Source: an uncultured Lachnospiraceae bacterium
Lineage (GTDB): Bacteria; Bacillota; Clostridia; Lachnospirales; Lachnospiraceae
Direction: 5' to 3'
Assembly: GCA_910587765.1 (NCBI GenBank)
Contig: CAJUNR010000008.1
Location: 68,692-131,145, forward strand
DNA length: 62,454 nucleotides
The notes beneath the pieces are model-generated. The model was not told where the DNA came from. It did not search any database and saw nothing but the letters and a program-made list of their open reading frames with translations. Shown in pieces: positions 23,280 to 32,296 of the stretch (position 1 is its first letter; every line of letters starts with the position of its first letter). The translations under genes and the position numbers were made by a program.

Positions 23280-26200
23280 TTACGTTTCTTCTTCCAGTCT
23301 GCCCCAGATTTCCGAGGGTTCCATCGGACGGAGCCGCCGCTTCCCGCAGCCCTCCACCTTCCGGTCAAACCCGCAGACACTGTGATAGGGACAGAACCGG
23401 CAGGCGTCCTCGTCGCCCAGCTCATAGGGCTGCATCCGGATATCGCCCTTCAGAATCCGTTCCCCGTATTCCACAAGCTTCTTCCGCACATGGCGCGTCA
23501 GTTTCAGAAACTGCTCTTCCTCCGCCACCGAAGAGGACGCCGTAAAGCCCCCGTCCTTCTTCAGCCTGACCGGAAGAAAATCCGAACCCGACATCAGTTC
23601 CCGGTCCATCAGCGTCAGTACTTTCCCGTCTGCGCTTGCAAGTCCGTTCCAGGCAAGCGCCTTCAGAAGCTTCCGCTCCGGATCCTCCGATTCCTCGTAG
23701 TCCAGCAGCGGATCCTCAATATGATAATAAAACATCCCCGCCGGATGCACATCGCCTTCCTTCCCCGCTTTCAGCGCGTCCATGGCGGCATTCAGATAGA
23801 CGACCAACTGCAGCTGCAGCCCGTAGTAGATGCTGGTCAGGTCAAATCTTGTGTTTCCGCTCTTATAGTCAATTACCCGAACATATGTTTTTCCATCTTC
23901 CCGGCACACGTCGATGCGGTCAATCCGCCCCTGCAGACGCATGCGCTCGTCCTCCGACAGCAGGAGGGACACGCTCGGAAGATGCTCCAGATTGCGGAAA
24001 GAGACTTCCGTCTCCTCCGGGGCAAAGGAACCTTTCTGAAGCTGCCGCAGGATGGCCCAGGCCGTGCGTCTGCCGATCCGGCGCACCCGTTCCAGCACAT
24101 AGGCATCCTGCGCCCGTCCCGAGAGCACCCGGTCCGCATAATCCTCCATTGCGCGCTCCAGCGCCTGCTCCATCCACGCATCCCGCATCTCATCCGGCAC
24201 GTGGAACCAGTCGTAGGGACTTTCTTCGATCCGGTCGGAAAAATATTTCAGCGCCCCGTGGAATACATTTCCCATGTCCACGGCCTCCAGTCCCCAGGTC
24301 TCCCGCTCCCGAAGCCCCAGCCCGTACTGAAGAAAATGGGCGTAAGCGCAGGCGGCGAACTGTTCCAGTCTGGTGACGCTCCCCTCCAGCAGCGTCCCGT
24401 AGAGCGCTCTGGCCACCGCCTGCCCGATTCCGCTCTCATGGCTGGCATAGCAGGCGGCGTCCATCAGACGGCCGAGCTTTTCCTGCCATTCCTCCCGGTC
24501 CGCGTACCACTGAAGCAGCGCCGTCTGCTCCGGTCCGGCCGTCCGCGACCGCACCGCTTCCACCGCTTTGGTCAGTTCCCCCACGCTGCCGCGCGGCGTC
24601 ACCAGCCGCTCCGGCCCGGCCGGATCTTCGGACGTGCGGACCGACACTCCCGGAAACAACTGCCGTATCGAGGAGATCAGCCAGGAAGGCCGGAGCGCAC
24701 CGCCCTCCGCGTCCGTCAGGCTCCAGCTCAGGTACAGCCGGCGGGACGGTTTGGTCAGGTTCAGATAAATATAAAATTTCTGGATGTACGTCTCCTGTCT
24801 GGACGTAGGCGCAAGCTCCGTCTCCTGCTCCGCGAGAATTTCCCGATCCATCTCCGAGAGAATCCCGCCCCTCTTCTTCGCCCTGGGCACGCTTCCTTCA
24901 TTGACCCCCACGAAGAACAGCACCTTGATGTCCTTTAACCGGCTCCTCTCCATGTCGCCCACGACCACCTGATCCGTTCCCGCCGGAATCAGGCCTACCT
25001 TCATCTCCGACAGTCCCGCATCCACAAGCTCGCTGTATTCCGACAGGGACATCCGGCAGTCTCCGAGCAGCATCACCATCTTGTCGAACAGTTCCATAAC
25101 CATTCCGTAAATCTGCGCGTATTCTCTGGCGCGGGAATGATCTCCCTCCGCTTCAAACCGTTCCTCGTACTCCTTCAACTGTTTCTGAATCTGAAGACCG
25201 ACCAGACAGTCGTAGATCGCCCGGGTCCTCTTCGCGGTGTCCGCCTCCTTATCCTTCAGATCCCTGCGGAGTGCTTCCAGTTCCTGTATTACTCTCTCCC
25301 GGACTGCGTTCAGCTCTGCAAGCTCTTCCTCCTCCATCCCCCGCAGGGGCCGCTTCCACTCCCGGTTCCAGCCGGAGAAGCCCCGGACACCGCGCGCGAT
25401 CACATAATTCTCCAGACGGTCCGTCTCCTCTCTGGAGACGCCGGCCATGCCGCTTCTGAGCATACGAAACACCGGTTCATAGGCAAAATCCTCCTCAACC
25501 GCCGCCAGCAGCGCTCTTAAAAATTCCACAAACGGATTTTTCAGCACGTCCCTTTTCCGGTCCGTAAAGCCGGGAATCCCCAGCCGTGCAAACACCTGCT
25601 CCATCAGCGTCCCGTAGAGCTCCAGATCGCCGGTCACCACCGCCATATCCCGGTAGCGGAACCCCCCGTCCCGCGCCAGCCGCTGGATCCGGTTCCCCAC
25701 CAGTTCCGCTTCCGCCCGGGGACCGGAAGCCGCATACAGCGCGATCTCCTCCGTCTCCTTCTCCCAGACGCTTTTCCTGCGCCGGAAAACGGCGGACTCC
25801 AGAAAACCCAGCGCCGGCGCCTGCGAAAAGCGGCAGTTCCCCGCCTCTTTCAGAAAGACCGGCTTTTCCGCCGGCACCTTTGCCTCCTCCGCCAGACGCA
25901 TCAGGCTGCGGATCGTCTTCTTCGTCATGTGGAACAGCTCATATTCCGGTCCCGGGGCAAACGGGTCCTCCGTCCCGTCGATCGTCAGTGTCACGCAGAT
26001 CTTCTCCGCCAGCGGCAGAAGCTTCCGGATCAGGCTGAGCTGCACCGGCGTAAATCCGGTATACCCGTCCAGCACGATCACGCTCCCCCTCACTGCCTTT
26101 GAACGCTCCACCGTCTGCTCCAGTGCTCCCAGAATCTCCTCCGCCGTCAGGTACGTTTCCGCCAGACGGGCCTGAAAGCCGTCATAGATGACTTTCATGT

Positions 26201-26672
26201 CCTTGAGTTTAAAATAAAGCTGGGGATTGCCCCGGTTCCGCTCCGTCATCTCTTCCAGTTGTTCTCCGGTCACCCGGTACTGGGTAAATTCCGACAGCAG
26301 CGACTTGATCTCGGAGATATATCCCAGCTTTTTCATATTGCCGCCCAGCAGCGTCAGTTCGTCCTTTTTCTCCTCCGCCAGACGCCTGAGAATCAGATTC
26401 TTTCCCGTATCCTCGAGAATCCGCCGATGTTCCCCGCCCACTTCCTCAAAGACCCTGTGCGCAAGGCGCTCGAAACTGAGGACGTCAATGTTCATGATGC
26501 CCCGCCGGGGGTGCATCATTACCAGATCCTTCTGCGTCTGCATGGTAAACTGTTCCGGCACGAGGACCAGAAACTGTTTTTCCGGCGCTTCCGCCGCTTC
26601 CTTGATGATTTTTTCAAATATGTAGTGGGATTTTCCCGCTCCGGAATTTCCCAGAATCAACTGTAACGCCAT
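23280..26672 (-). CDS. addB: Helicase-exonuclease AddAB, subunit AddB
   Basis: A 1130-residue protein that begins MALQLILGNSGAGKSHY (nucleotide-binding loop of AddB) behind GGGGAGGAGCAG. The C-terminal nuclease core is VRVIDYKSGNTRFDL. The iron-sulfur cluster that staples the nuclease domain is visible as one cysteine in EQFAACAYAHFLQYG and three in EDACRFCPYHSVCGFD. AddB contributes Chi recognition and the second nuclease. Domain order and size fit AddB of Bacillus. The gene follows tcdA by about 60 bp; a GC-rich palindrome (CCGGCGG/CCGCCGG at 26693-26709) lies between but has no T run. Confidence 0.96.
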   Translation of the reverse strand: MALQLILGNSGAGKSHYIFEKIIKEAAEAPEKQFLVLVPEQFTMQTQKDLVMMHPRRGIMNIDVLSFERLAHRVFEEVGGEHRRILEDTGKNLILRRLAEEKKDELTLLGGNMKKLGYISEIKSLLSEFTQYRVTGEQLEEMTERNRGNPQLYFKLKDMKVIYDGFQARLAETYLTAEEILGALEQTVERSKAVRGSVIVLDGYTGFTPVQLSLIRKLLPLAEKICVTLTIDGTEDPFAPGPEYELFHMTKKTIRSLMRLAEEAKVPAEKPVFLKEAGNCRFSQAPALGFLESAVFRRRKSVWEKETEEIALYAASGPRAEAELVGNRIQRLARDGGFRYRDMAVVTGDLELYGTLMEQVFARLGIPGFTDRKRDVLKNPFVEFLRALLAAVEEDFAYEPVFRMLRSGMAGVSREETDRLENYVIARGVRGFSGWNREWKRPLRGMEEEELAELNAVRERVIQELEALRRDLKDKEADTAKRTRAIYDCLVGLQIQKQLKEYEERFEAEGDHSRAREYAQIYGMVMELFDKMVMLLGDCRMSLSEYSELVDAGLSEMKVGLIPAGTDQVVVGDMERSRLKDIKVLFFVGVNEGSVPRAKKRGGILSEMDREILAEQETELAPTSRQETYIQKFYIYLNLTKPSRRLYLSWSLTDAEGGALRPSWLISSIRQLFPGVSVRTSEDPAGPERLVTPRGSVGELTKAVEAVRSRTAGPEQTALLQWYADREEWQEKLGRLMDAACYASHESGIGQAVARALYGTLLEGSVTRLEQFAACAYAHFLQYGLGLRERETWGLEAVDMGNVFHGALKYFSDRIEESPYDWFHVPDEMRDAWMEQALERAMEDYADRVLSGRAQDAYVLERVRRIGRRTAWAILRQLQKGSFAPEETEVSFRNLEHLPSVSLLLSEDERMRLQGRIDRIDVCREDGKTYVRVIDYKSGNTRFDLTSIYYGLQLQLVVYLNAAMDALKAGKEGDVHPAGMFYYHIEDPLLDYEESEDPERKLLKALAWNGLASADGKVLTLMDRELMSGSDFLPVRLKKDGGFTASSSVAEEEQFLKLTRHVRKKLVEYGERILKGDIRMQPYELGDEDACRFCPYHSVCGFDRKVEGCGKRRLRPMEPSEIWGRLEEET

Positions 26673-26734
26673 CTGCTCCTCCCCTTTATGTTCCGGCGGT
26701 CACCGCCGGCCTTCATCCGCCGCCGCACTTCCCG

Positions 26735-27463
26735 TCACCGGGATTCCTCCGCGCCTGCCAGCAGATCTTTTACCACCTCCGAGGCCAGCAGCAGTCCCGC
26801 CGCCGCCGGCACGAACGCCATGCTCCCCGGGATCGTCTTCCCGGAATCCTCCGACCGGATCAGCTCCTTAGGCGTCATCGCCTCCTCCGCGGAACAGACG
26901 ACTTTGAGCGTCCCGACGCCCCGTTTCCTCAGTTCCCGCCGCATGACCCGCGCCAGCGGACAGCCTTTCGTTTCATAGATGTCTTTCACCGCCAGGCACG
27001 ACGGATCCATCCGGTTCCCCGCTCCCATCGCGCTGATCAGCGGCGTCCCCGCCTCCTGGCAGCATTGCGCCAGCGCCAGCTTTCCGGACACGGTATCGAT
27101 GGCGTCCACCACATAATCGCAGCTTTCAAAATCAAAGGAATCCGCGTTTTCGGGAAGAAAAAAGCACTCTCTCGTCTCCACCTCCGTCTCCGGACAGATA
27201 TCGGCGATCCGTGCCTTCATGACCTCTGTCTTATACTGCCCGACGGTGCTGCGAAGGGCGATGATCTGCCGGTTCAGATTGCTGACGGCGACCACGTCGT
27301 CATCCACCAGCAGGAAACGCCCGATGCCGCTCCTCGCCAGCGCTTCCGCCGCATGACCGCCCACTCCGCCGAGTCCGAAGACCGCCACCTTCGCCGCCCG
27401 AAGGCGGCGCAGCCCCTCCTCCCCGATCAGAAGCTCCGTTCTTGCAAATATCCCGTCTCTCAT
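26735..27463 (-). CDS. tcdA: tRNA threonylcarbamoyladenosine dehydratase (ThiF/MoeB/HesA family)
   Basis: A 242-residue E1-like protein with ERTELLIGEEGLRRL-type N-terminus (here FARTELLIGEEG), nucleotide-binding GLGGVGGHAAEALARSGIG, the catalytic R/N region DDDVVAVSNLNRQ and YVVDAIDTVSGK, and a C-terminal region with MGAGNRMDPS and VKDIYETKGCPLARVMRRELRKRG characteristic of TcdA/CsdL. The enzyme cyclises t6A37 of ANN-decoding tRNAs to ct6A in an ATP-dependent step. No cysteine pair of the CxxC type for zinc is present. It is the leading gene in front of addB, possibly co-transcribed by proximity only. Confidence 0.92.
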   Translation of the reverse strand: MRDGIFARTELLIGEEGLRRLRAAKVAVFGLGGVGGHAAEALARSGIGRFLLVDDDVVAVSNLNRQIIALRSTVGQYKTEVMKARIADICPETEVETRECFFLPENADSFDFESCDYVVDAIDTVSGKLALAQCCQEAGTPLISAMGAGNRMDPSCLAVKDIYETKGCPLARVMRRELRKRGVGTLKVVCSAEEAMTPKELIRSEDSGKTIPGSMAFVPAAAGLLLASEVVKDLLAGAEESR

Positions 27464-27511
27464 ATACGATCCCGTTCCTCCGTTTCATTATATATTAATC
27501 ACTGGGGATTT

Positions 27512-27544
27512 GACCCGGAAGAGGTCAGAGTACTCTTCCGGGTC
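27512..27544 (-). terminator. Perfect 12-bp inverted repeat spanning the larE stop
   Basis: GACCCGGAAGAG (27512-27523) and CTCTTCCGGGTC (27533-27544) are exact reverse complements with a 9-nt loop. The right arm lies in the last codons of larE and the stop codon is in the loop on the minus strand. The run after the stem is AAATCCCC, so this is not a standard U-tailed terminator; it may act as a 3' stabilising hairpin. Confidence 0.5.
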
Positions 27545-28361
27545 CTCCCAGTCCCCTGTTCATACTGCCGCTCTCGAATCCTTTCAGGTCCAGCGTCACA
27601 TAGGAGAATCCAAGTTCACTCAGCCGCTCCTGCACCTGCCGGTACCGTCCGTCTTCCATCATAACCGGGAGTTCCTCCGAAAGCAGCTCGATTCTCGCCA
27701 GATTTCCGTGCATCCGTACCCGCCGCTGGCCAAAGCCCAGCATCGCCAGATATTCCTCCGCCTGTTCCACCCGTTCCATCTTCTCCGGCGTAATCCGTTC
27801 CCCGTAGGCAAAACGGGAAGCGAGACAGGCCATGGAAGGTTTGTCCCAGGCAAAAAGCCCGAGTCTTCTGGACATCTCGCGGATCTGCGCCTTTGTAAAA
27901 CCGCTCTCTTTCAGCGGGCTCTCGACCCGCAGCTCCTGAAGCGCCCGCAATCCCGGGCGGTAGTCTCCCTGATCGTCCAGATTGGAACCCTCCATCAGCA
28001 CGGCAAATCCCTCCTCCTCCGCCGCCGCCAGCATCCTGCGAAAAAGCGTCTCTTTGCACAGGTAGCACCGGTCCGGCGGATTGTCCGCAAATCCGGGGAT
28101 GGAAAATTCATCCACGCGCTCGATCCGGTGCCGGATCCCCTGCTGCCGGCAGAACGCCTCCGCCTCCCCGAGTTCCCGTCTCGGAACCGCCCGCAGAGAG
28201 ACCGTCAGCGCCAGCACCTGTTCCCCCAGCGCCTCCCGGGCCGCATAGAGCAAAAAGACCGAATCCACTCCCCCGGAGAAGGCGACTGCCGCCCTCCCCG
28301 CCGAAGCGATCCGGTCTTTTAACTGCACATATTGATATTCCAGATCATCCTGATATGCCAT
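27525..28361 (-). CDS. larE: ATP-dependent sacrificial sulfur transferase LarE
   Basis: A 278-residue PP-loop protein: SGGVDSVFLL near residue 30 binds ATP pyrophosphate, PPDRCYLCKETLF carries the CxxC region, and DKPSMACLASRFAYGERIT holds the sulfur-donating cysteine found in LarE. The enzyme adds sulfur to the pyridinium cofactor made by LarB and LarC for the nickel-pincer lactate racemase and related enzymes. No larA, larB or larC is in view, so the partner enzymes are elsewhere or the protein serves another pincer enzyme. ATG 28361 behind TTAGGAGCGGAACGT is preferred; the frame extends to 28436 inside the upstream gene. Confidence 0.9.
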   Translation of the reverse strand: MAYQDDLEYQYVQLKDRIASAGRAAVAFSGGVDSVFLLYAAREALGEQVLALTVSLRAVPRRELGEAEAFCRQQGIRHRIERVDEFSIPGFADNPPDRCYLCKETLFRRMLAAAEEEGFAVLMEGSNLDDQGDYRPGLRALQELRVESPLKESGFTKAQIREMSRRLGLFAWDKPSMACLASRFAYGERITPEKMERVEQAEEYLAMLGFGQRRVRMHGNLARIELLSEELPVMMEDGRYRQVQERLSELGFSYVTLDLKGFESGSMNRGLGGPGRVL

Positions 28362-28372
28362 ACGTTCCGCTC

Positions 28373-28948
28373 CTAAGCCGCTGCCGCCGCAGGGCCGTGC
28401 GCAAGATACACCATCGCCGCCAGAACCTGCAGGCATACTCTGGTAATGTACTCACAGTCCTCTTCCACGCTGCGGAATTGTTTCATATATTCCCGGTGGT
28501 TTCTGCGGATGTAATCCAGAATATCCTCCACCGAATAAAGCCGTTCTCCCTCCTCCGCGCAGAGCGCACAGGCTCTCTCCCGGATATAGGAACGAAGCCG
28601 AAACTTCAGATATTTCTCATAAATACAGTGATCTCTCAGGCTTCCCGGATAGTTGCTGTTGTGCGGAAAGGTAAAATAATCCGCGATATAATGGAAAACC
28701 TGTCCCAGATCAATCATATAGCGCATGGAATCCTCCGAACGGCGTCCCGCATCCTCCGTCAGACTGCGGATCTTGCGTTCCACCAGAGCAAAGGTCTCCT
28801 CATATTCATGACGAACCGTTAGGAAAGACGGCCTGCAGTCCGGCAGCAGACTCCCCACATAGAATGCCTTCCATCTGCGCCTCAGCACATCGTCCCCGGC
28901 CTCCCGGACCAGAAAGCGCGCCAGTGAAATATGCGATTTTTTTCTCAT
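28373..28948 (-). CDS. Zinc-dependent phospholipase C-like protein
   Basis: A 191-residue protein with the pattern of the zinc-dependent phospholipase C / S1-P1-like fold: SHISLARFLV at the N-terminus, YVGSLLPDCRPSF near residue 38 and DLGQVFHYIADYFTFPHN near residue 85. The His and Asp residues of these three segments are the metal ligands of the family. No signal peptide is visible, so it is probably cytoplasmic, and the real substrate is unknown. GGAGGATTTCG precedes ATG 28948. It ends 11 bp before larE and shares a promoter near 29000 with it. Confidence 0.82.
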   Translation of the reverse strand: MRKKSHISLARFLVREAGDDVLRRRWKAFYVGSLLPDCRPSFLTVRHEYEETFALVERKIRSLTEDAGRRSEDSMRYMIDLGQVFHYIADYFTFPHNSNYPGSLRDHCIYEKYLKFRLRSYIRERACALCAEEGERLYSVEDILDYIRRNHREYMKQFRSVEEDCEYITRVCLQVLAAMVYLAHGPAAAAA

Positions 28949-28989
28949 CGAAATCCTCCGTCCTCTCATACCGATATCTACCCAAATCG

Positions 28990-29020
28990 ACTATATTGTA
29001 GCACACTTTTTCCGAGGATG
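28990..29020 (-). promoter_or_regulatory. Extended -10 promoter of the phospholipase-larE pair
   Basis: Minus-strand TGCTACAAT (plus ATTGTAGCA near 28995-29003) is an extended -10 element; the -35 region is weak (GTGCAT at 17 bp). Edges are approximate. Confidence 0.45.
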
Positions 29021-29089
29021 CACGAACTTTTTTCATATATCTGATTCCTGATTCCTTTTTCCTTATTTGCCCGCATTCTGCCTTTCCGG

Positions 29090-29689
29090 TTACGGCCACA
29101 TCTTTTCATATCCTTTGATGATTCTGCCGAGGCAAAACGCCGACAGCACCGTCCCGGCTCCGATGCCATACAGTTCCGTATGATTTCCCAGACACAGCAA
29201 CACGCTGGCGGCCACCAGTGAAATATCAAATACATTTTTCACCAGTGAGAAAGGTATTTGGAAGACTTCCGAGATCGTCTTCACAATGCCGTCCGTAGGC
29301 GTCAGTACCAGATCCGTTCTGATGCACAGGAAAACGCCCATAGCTGTGACAAACATGGTCATCAAAAATAATACCATCCGCAGCCACAATGAAAGCGCCA
29401 GATCCGGAATCATCCAGTCATAGACATCGGTCAGAAGTCCGAACGCCAGAGAAAGCGGCACCTCCAGAATATAAGTCAGCGTCACCTTTTTCGACAAGAT
29501 ACACTGCATCAGTACAAACAGAAGATAACACAGGATAGACGCCGTTCCCAGTGAGATCCTGTAAATCTCTGAAACAGAATACATCACGGAACTGAAAGCC
29601 GCAACCCCAAGGGCATAACGGATGTTCAGCACGACTGCCGCTGCGATCAGATTCAGTCCAATGATATAAAGCAATATTCGTTTTAACAA
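29090..29689 (-). CDS. YczE/YitT-like integral membrane protein (DUF6198 type)
   Basis: A 199-residue protein with five hydrophobic helices. The patterns VFLCIRTDLVLTPTDGIVKTI and FSLVKNVFDISLVAASVLLCL, with a GIGAGTVLSAFCLGRIIKGYEK end, match the YczE/YitT-like family of unknown transport function. The annotated frame opens at ATG 29740 inside the phosphatase gene; a TTG at 29689 directly behind GGAGGGAGAAG is a better start. It follows the HAD gene closely. Confidence 0.72.
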   Translation of the reverse strand: MLKRILLYIIGLNLIAAAVVLNIRYALGVAAFSSVMYSVSEIYRISLGTASILCYLLFVLMQCILSKKVTLTYILEVPLSLAFGLLTDVYDWMIPDLALSLWLRMVLFLMTMFVTAMGVFLCIRTDLVLTPTDGIVKTISEVFQIPFSLVKNVFDISLVAASVLLCLGNHTELYGIGAGTVLSAFCLGRIIKGYEKMWP

Positions 29690-29714
29690 ACTTCTCCCTC
29701 CGTCTTTAAGCGCC

Positions 29715-30554
29715 TCATCTGTCCGAAAGCAGCCGCTCAATCTGCGTCAGCGCTGCATAGTCCCTGTAATGTCCGATCACCTCTGAGGCCGCCGCTTTCG
29801 CTTTCGGCGTTGCATTTTCCATGGCATAGGAATGAGGAAAGCGCTTCAGCATGGGGATATCGTTATCCCCGTCGCCGAAGACGGCGACTTCCTCCCTTTC
29901 TGCTCCGACGATGCGCATCAGGCGCTCCACCGCTTTCCCTTTATCTACCTCCCGATCAGTAAGCTCAAACACCTTCGGTTCGAAGGGGGCATTTACAACC
30001 TTGTCCGAATTCTGTCTGATATGATCCTCCAGTCTCCGGTAACGTTCCGGGGCCAGTTCCAGACAATTGATCTTCAAAATCTCCCGGTCACAGATTTCCG
30101 GAACATCCGCGCCAAATACATACTGTGACAGATATTCTTCAAACTCTTCCGGGGTTTTCCGGACCCAGGTATTCCGCCAGATGCTCCTCTGCTGAAAATC
30201 TTTGATGTATTCGCTTTCGGATATTCGTACATATGTTCTGTCTTCCGTAATAAATTCAAAATGATATTCCGGAAATTTCAAAAGCAGTTCTTTCACAAAA
30301 TCCGGCCGTATGCTCTGCCGGAAAATCACGTTTCTCTGTACATCCAGGATACATGCGCCGTTCATGACGATCAGATACACCGGCGCTTCCCATAAGCCCT
30401 TATTTCTCCGAATGCCGTTTATATTTCTTCCCGTCGCAGCTGCAAAGAAGCAGCCTTTACGGTGAACCTGCCTCAGGCAGCGAAGGATCTTCTCATCCGT
30501 CTCATGCGCAGTATTCAGCAGCGCCCCGTCCAGATCGCATACAAACATTTTCAT
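29715..30554 (-). CDS. Cof-type HAD hydrolase
   Basis: A 279-residue HAD phosphatase of the IIB (Cof) class. Motif I is FVCDLDGALLN with the nucleophile Asp and a DGA instead of the common DGT, motif II AAATGRN, motif III lysine DKGKAVERLM and motif IV VAVFGDGDNDIPML. Such enzymes dephosphorylate sugar phosphates or cofactors such as FMN. It follows the GH1 gene of the beta-glucoside operon after a hairpin, so a sugar-phosphate substrate is an attractive but unproven idea. Confidence 0.88.
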   Translation of the reverse strand: MKMFVCDLDGALLNTAHETDEKILRCLRQVHRKGCFFAAATGRNINGIRRNKGLWEAPVYLIVMNGACILDVQRNVIFRQSIRPDFVKELLLKFPEYHFEFITEDRTYVRISESEYIKDFQQRSIWRNTWVRKTPEEFEEYLSQYVFGADVPEICDREILKINCLELAPERYRRLEDHIRQNSDKVVNAPFEPKVFELTDREVDKGKAVERLMRIVGAEREEVAVFGDGDNDIPMLKRFPHSYAMENATPKAKAAASEVIGHYRDYAALTQIERLLSDR

Positions 30555-30629
30555 TTCCGTCTCTCCCTCTTCATAAACAACAAACTGCAGGTTTCGTTGA
30601 CAAACCTCTCGTCATGAATCATAAACAGA

Positions 30630-30682
30630 ATATCTGTCAGGCCTGCCGTCCTACTTAAGACGGCAGATACCTGACAGATACT
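30630..30682 (-). terminator. Large hairpin after the GH1 gene
   Basis: Plus-strand CTGTCAGG and CTGCCGTC pair with GACGGCAG and CCTGACAG with two small internal bulges, around an 8-nt loop. On the minus strand it is followed by ATTCTGTTTATG, a modest T-rich tract. It probably closes or attenuates the beta-glucoside operon before the phosphatase gene. Confidence 0.6.
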
Positions 30683-30693
30683 CTGTTCTCCCA

Positions 30694-32172
30694 TTAGTCC
30701 AGATTTGTTCCGTTTGACTCGATCACCTGACGGTAATAGTCAAAGCTGTCCTTTTTAATCCGCTGAAACGTACCGTTTCCGTAATCGTCCATATCCACAT
30801 AGATGAACCCATACCGCTTCGACATCTGTCTTGTGGACTCGGACACCAGATCGATGCAGCCCCACCAGGTATAACCCCACAGGTCCACGCCGTCTTCGTT
30901 AATGGCGTCGCTCATGGCCTTTACATGGTATTTCAGATATTCTTTCCTGTACGGATCATGGACTTTTCCGTCCTCTGCGACCACATCTTTGGCCCCCAGC
31001 CCGTTTTCCACGATGAACAGCGGCTTCCGGTACCGGTCATACAGTTCCACCAGCGAATAACGAAGCCCTGACGGGTCCGTCTGCCAGCCCCATTCGCTGG
31101 AAGGCAGATATGGATTTTTCACGCCGTTGAACGTATTGCCCGGCGCCATATCCAGTCCTTCTTTGTCTCCGGCCTCGCAGGAGGTCATATAATAGCTGAA
31201 GGATACGAAATCCACCGTTCCGTTTCTGAGGATCTCCTCATCTCCGTCCTCCATATGTACCTGGAATCCTTTGTTCTCGATCTCTTTGAGAAGGTATCTG
31301 GGATATTCGCCCAGCACCTGGATATCCACATACCGATAGATGCTCCGCATCCGTTTCTGCGCCGCCAGATTGTCCTCCGGTTTGCAGGTAAAGGGATAGA
31401 ACAGGAGTTTGGTCATCATGCATCCCACTTTTGCCTCCGGATACATCTCATGGCACATGTTTACGGCCAGCGCCGATGCAATCATCTGATGATGCATGGC
31501 CTGGTAGATGGCCTGCTGGAACGGTACGTCGTCAAACTGGTCTTCAATCAGCCCGCCACTGGTCACCGGATGGCGCAGCATGGCGTCCACTTCATTAAAG
31601 GTCAGCCAGTACTTCACGTAGGGGCCGAACCGTTCAAAACATACCTTTGCATATTTCATGAACAGACCGATGGCCTCTCTGGAATACCAGCCCCTGTATT
31701 TTCTTACCAGAGCCAGAGGCGGATCGTAATGCGACAGCGTTACCAGCGGTTCGATGCCGTACTTTCTGCACTCCTTGAACATATCTACATAGAACGCAAT
31801 GCCTGCCTCGTTGGGCGTCTCGTCCTCCGGATCTGTGAAAATCCGGCTCCAGCAGACGGACATCCGGAATACTTTAAATCCCATCTCCGCAAACAGCTTG
31901 ATATCCTCTTTATAGTGATGATAAAAATCAATGGCTCTTCTTTTGGGATAGTTTGCATCCGGTCCCGCATGCAGTGCCTCTTCCAGATCACCGGACGAGA
32001 ATGCAAACTGTTTGGTCATATCATCGATCCCGACTTCCCGGTATGCCAGGCAGTCCTGAATCGTCATGCCCTTGCCGTCCTCGTCCCATGCTCCTTCCAC
32101 CTGATTGGCGGCCGTCGCGCCGCCCCACAGGAAACCTTCCGGAAATCTTAATGCGCCTTCATTTTCATACAT
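30694..32172 (-). CDS. Glycoside hydrolase family 1, 6-phospho-beta-glucosidase
   Basis: A 492-residue GH1 enzyme. It has FPEGFLWGGATAANQVEGAW, the acid/base glutamate in YWLTFNEVDAM and the nucleophile glutamate in PLFIVENGLGA. The C-terminal KRYGFIYVDMDDYGNGTFQRIKK is typical of phospho-glucosidases, whose Lys and Tyr residues bind the 6-phosphate. It cleaves PTS-imported beta-glucoside 6-phosphates. ATG 32172 has GGAGGAAGAAAT. It is the second GH1 gene in the operon and differs clearly from the other, so the two may split substrates. Confidence 0.92.
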   Translation of the reverse strand: MYENEGALRFPEGFLWGGATAANQVEGAWDEDGKGMTIQDCLAYREVGIDDMTKQFAFSSGDLEEALHAGPDANYPKRRAIDFYHHYKEDIKLFAEMGFKVFRMSVCWSRIFTDPEDETPNEAGIAFYVDMFKECRKYGIEPLVTLSHYDPPLALVRKYRGWYSREAIGLFMKYAKVCFERFGPYVKYWLTFNEVDAMLRHPVTSGGLIEDQFDDVPFQQAIYQAMHHQMIASALAVNMCHEMYPEAKVGCMMTKLLFYPFTCKPEDNLAAQKRMRSIYRYVDIQVLGEYPRYLLKEIENKGFQVHMEDGDEEILRNGTVDFVSFSYYMTSCEAGDKEGLDMAPGNTFNGVKNPYLPSSEWGWQTDPSGLRYSLVELYDRYRKPLFIVENGLGAKDVVAEDGKVHDPYRKEYLKYHVKAMSDAINEDGVDLWGYTWWGCIDLVSESTRQMSKRYGFIYVDMDDYGNGTFQRIKKDSFDYYRQVIESNGTNLD

Positions 32173-32296
32173 ATTTCTTCCTCCATATTGTTCCGCAACT
32201 CTCCTTCCAGGCCCCCGCATCTGGGAGTATTTACTACCGCATCCGCGTCACGAAATCCTCCCGGGGCCTGTACGGTCCGTTGCTGTTTTTCATAAA

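Noticed and set aside
26693..26709. Terminator between tcdA and addB
   Set aside because: The palindrome is perfect but lacks a T run on the minus strand and lies close to the addB ribosome site; it may just be a GC-rich repeat.
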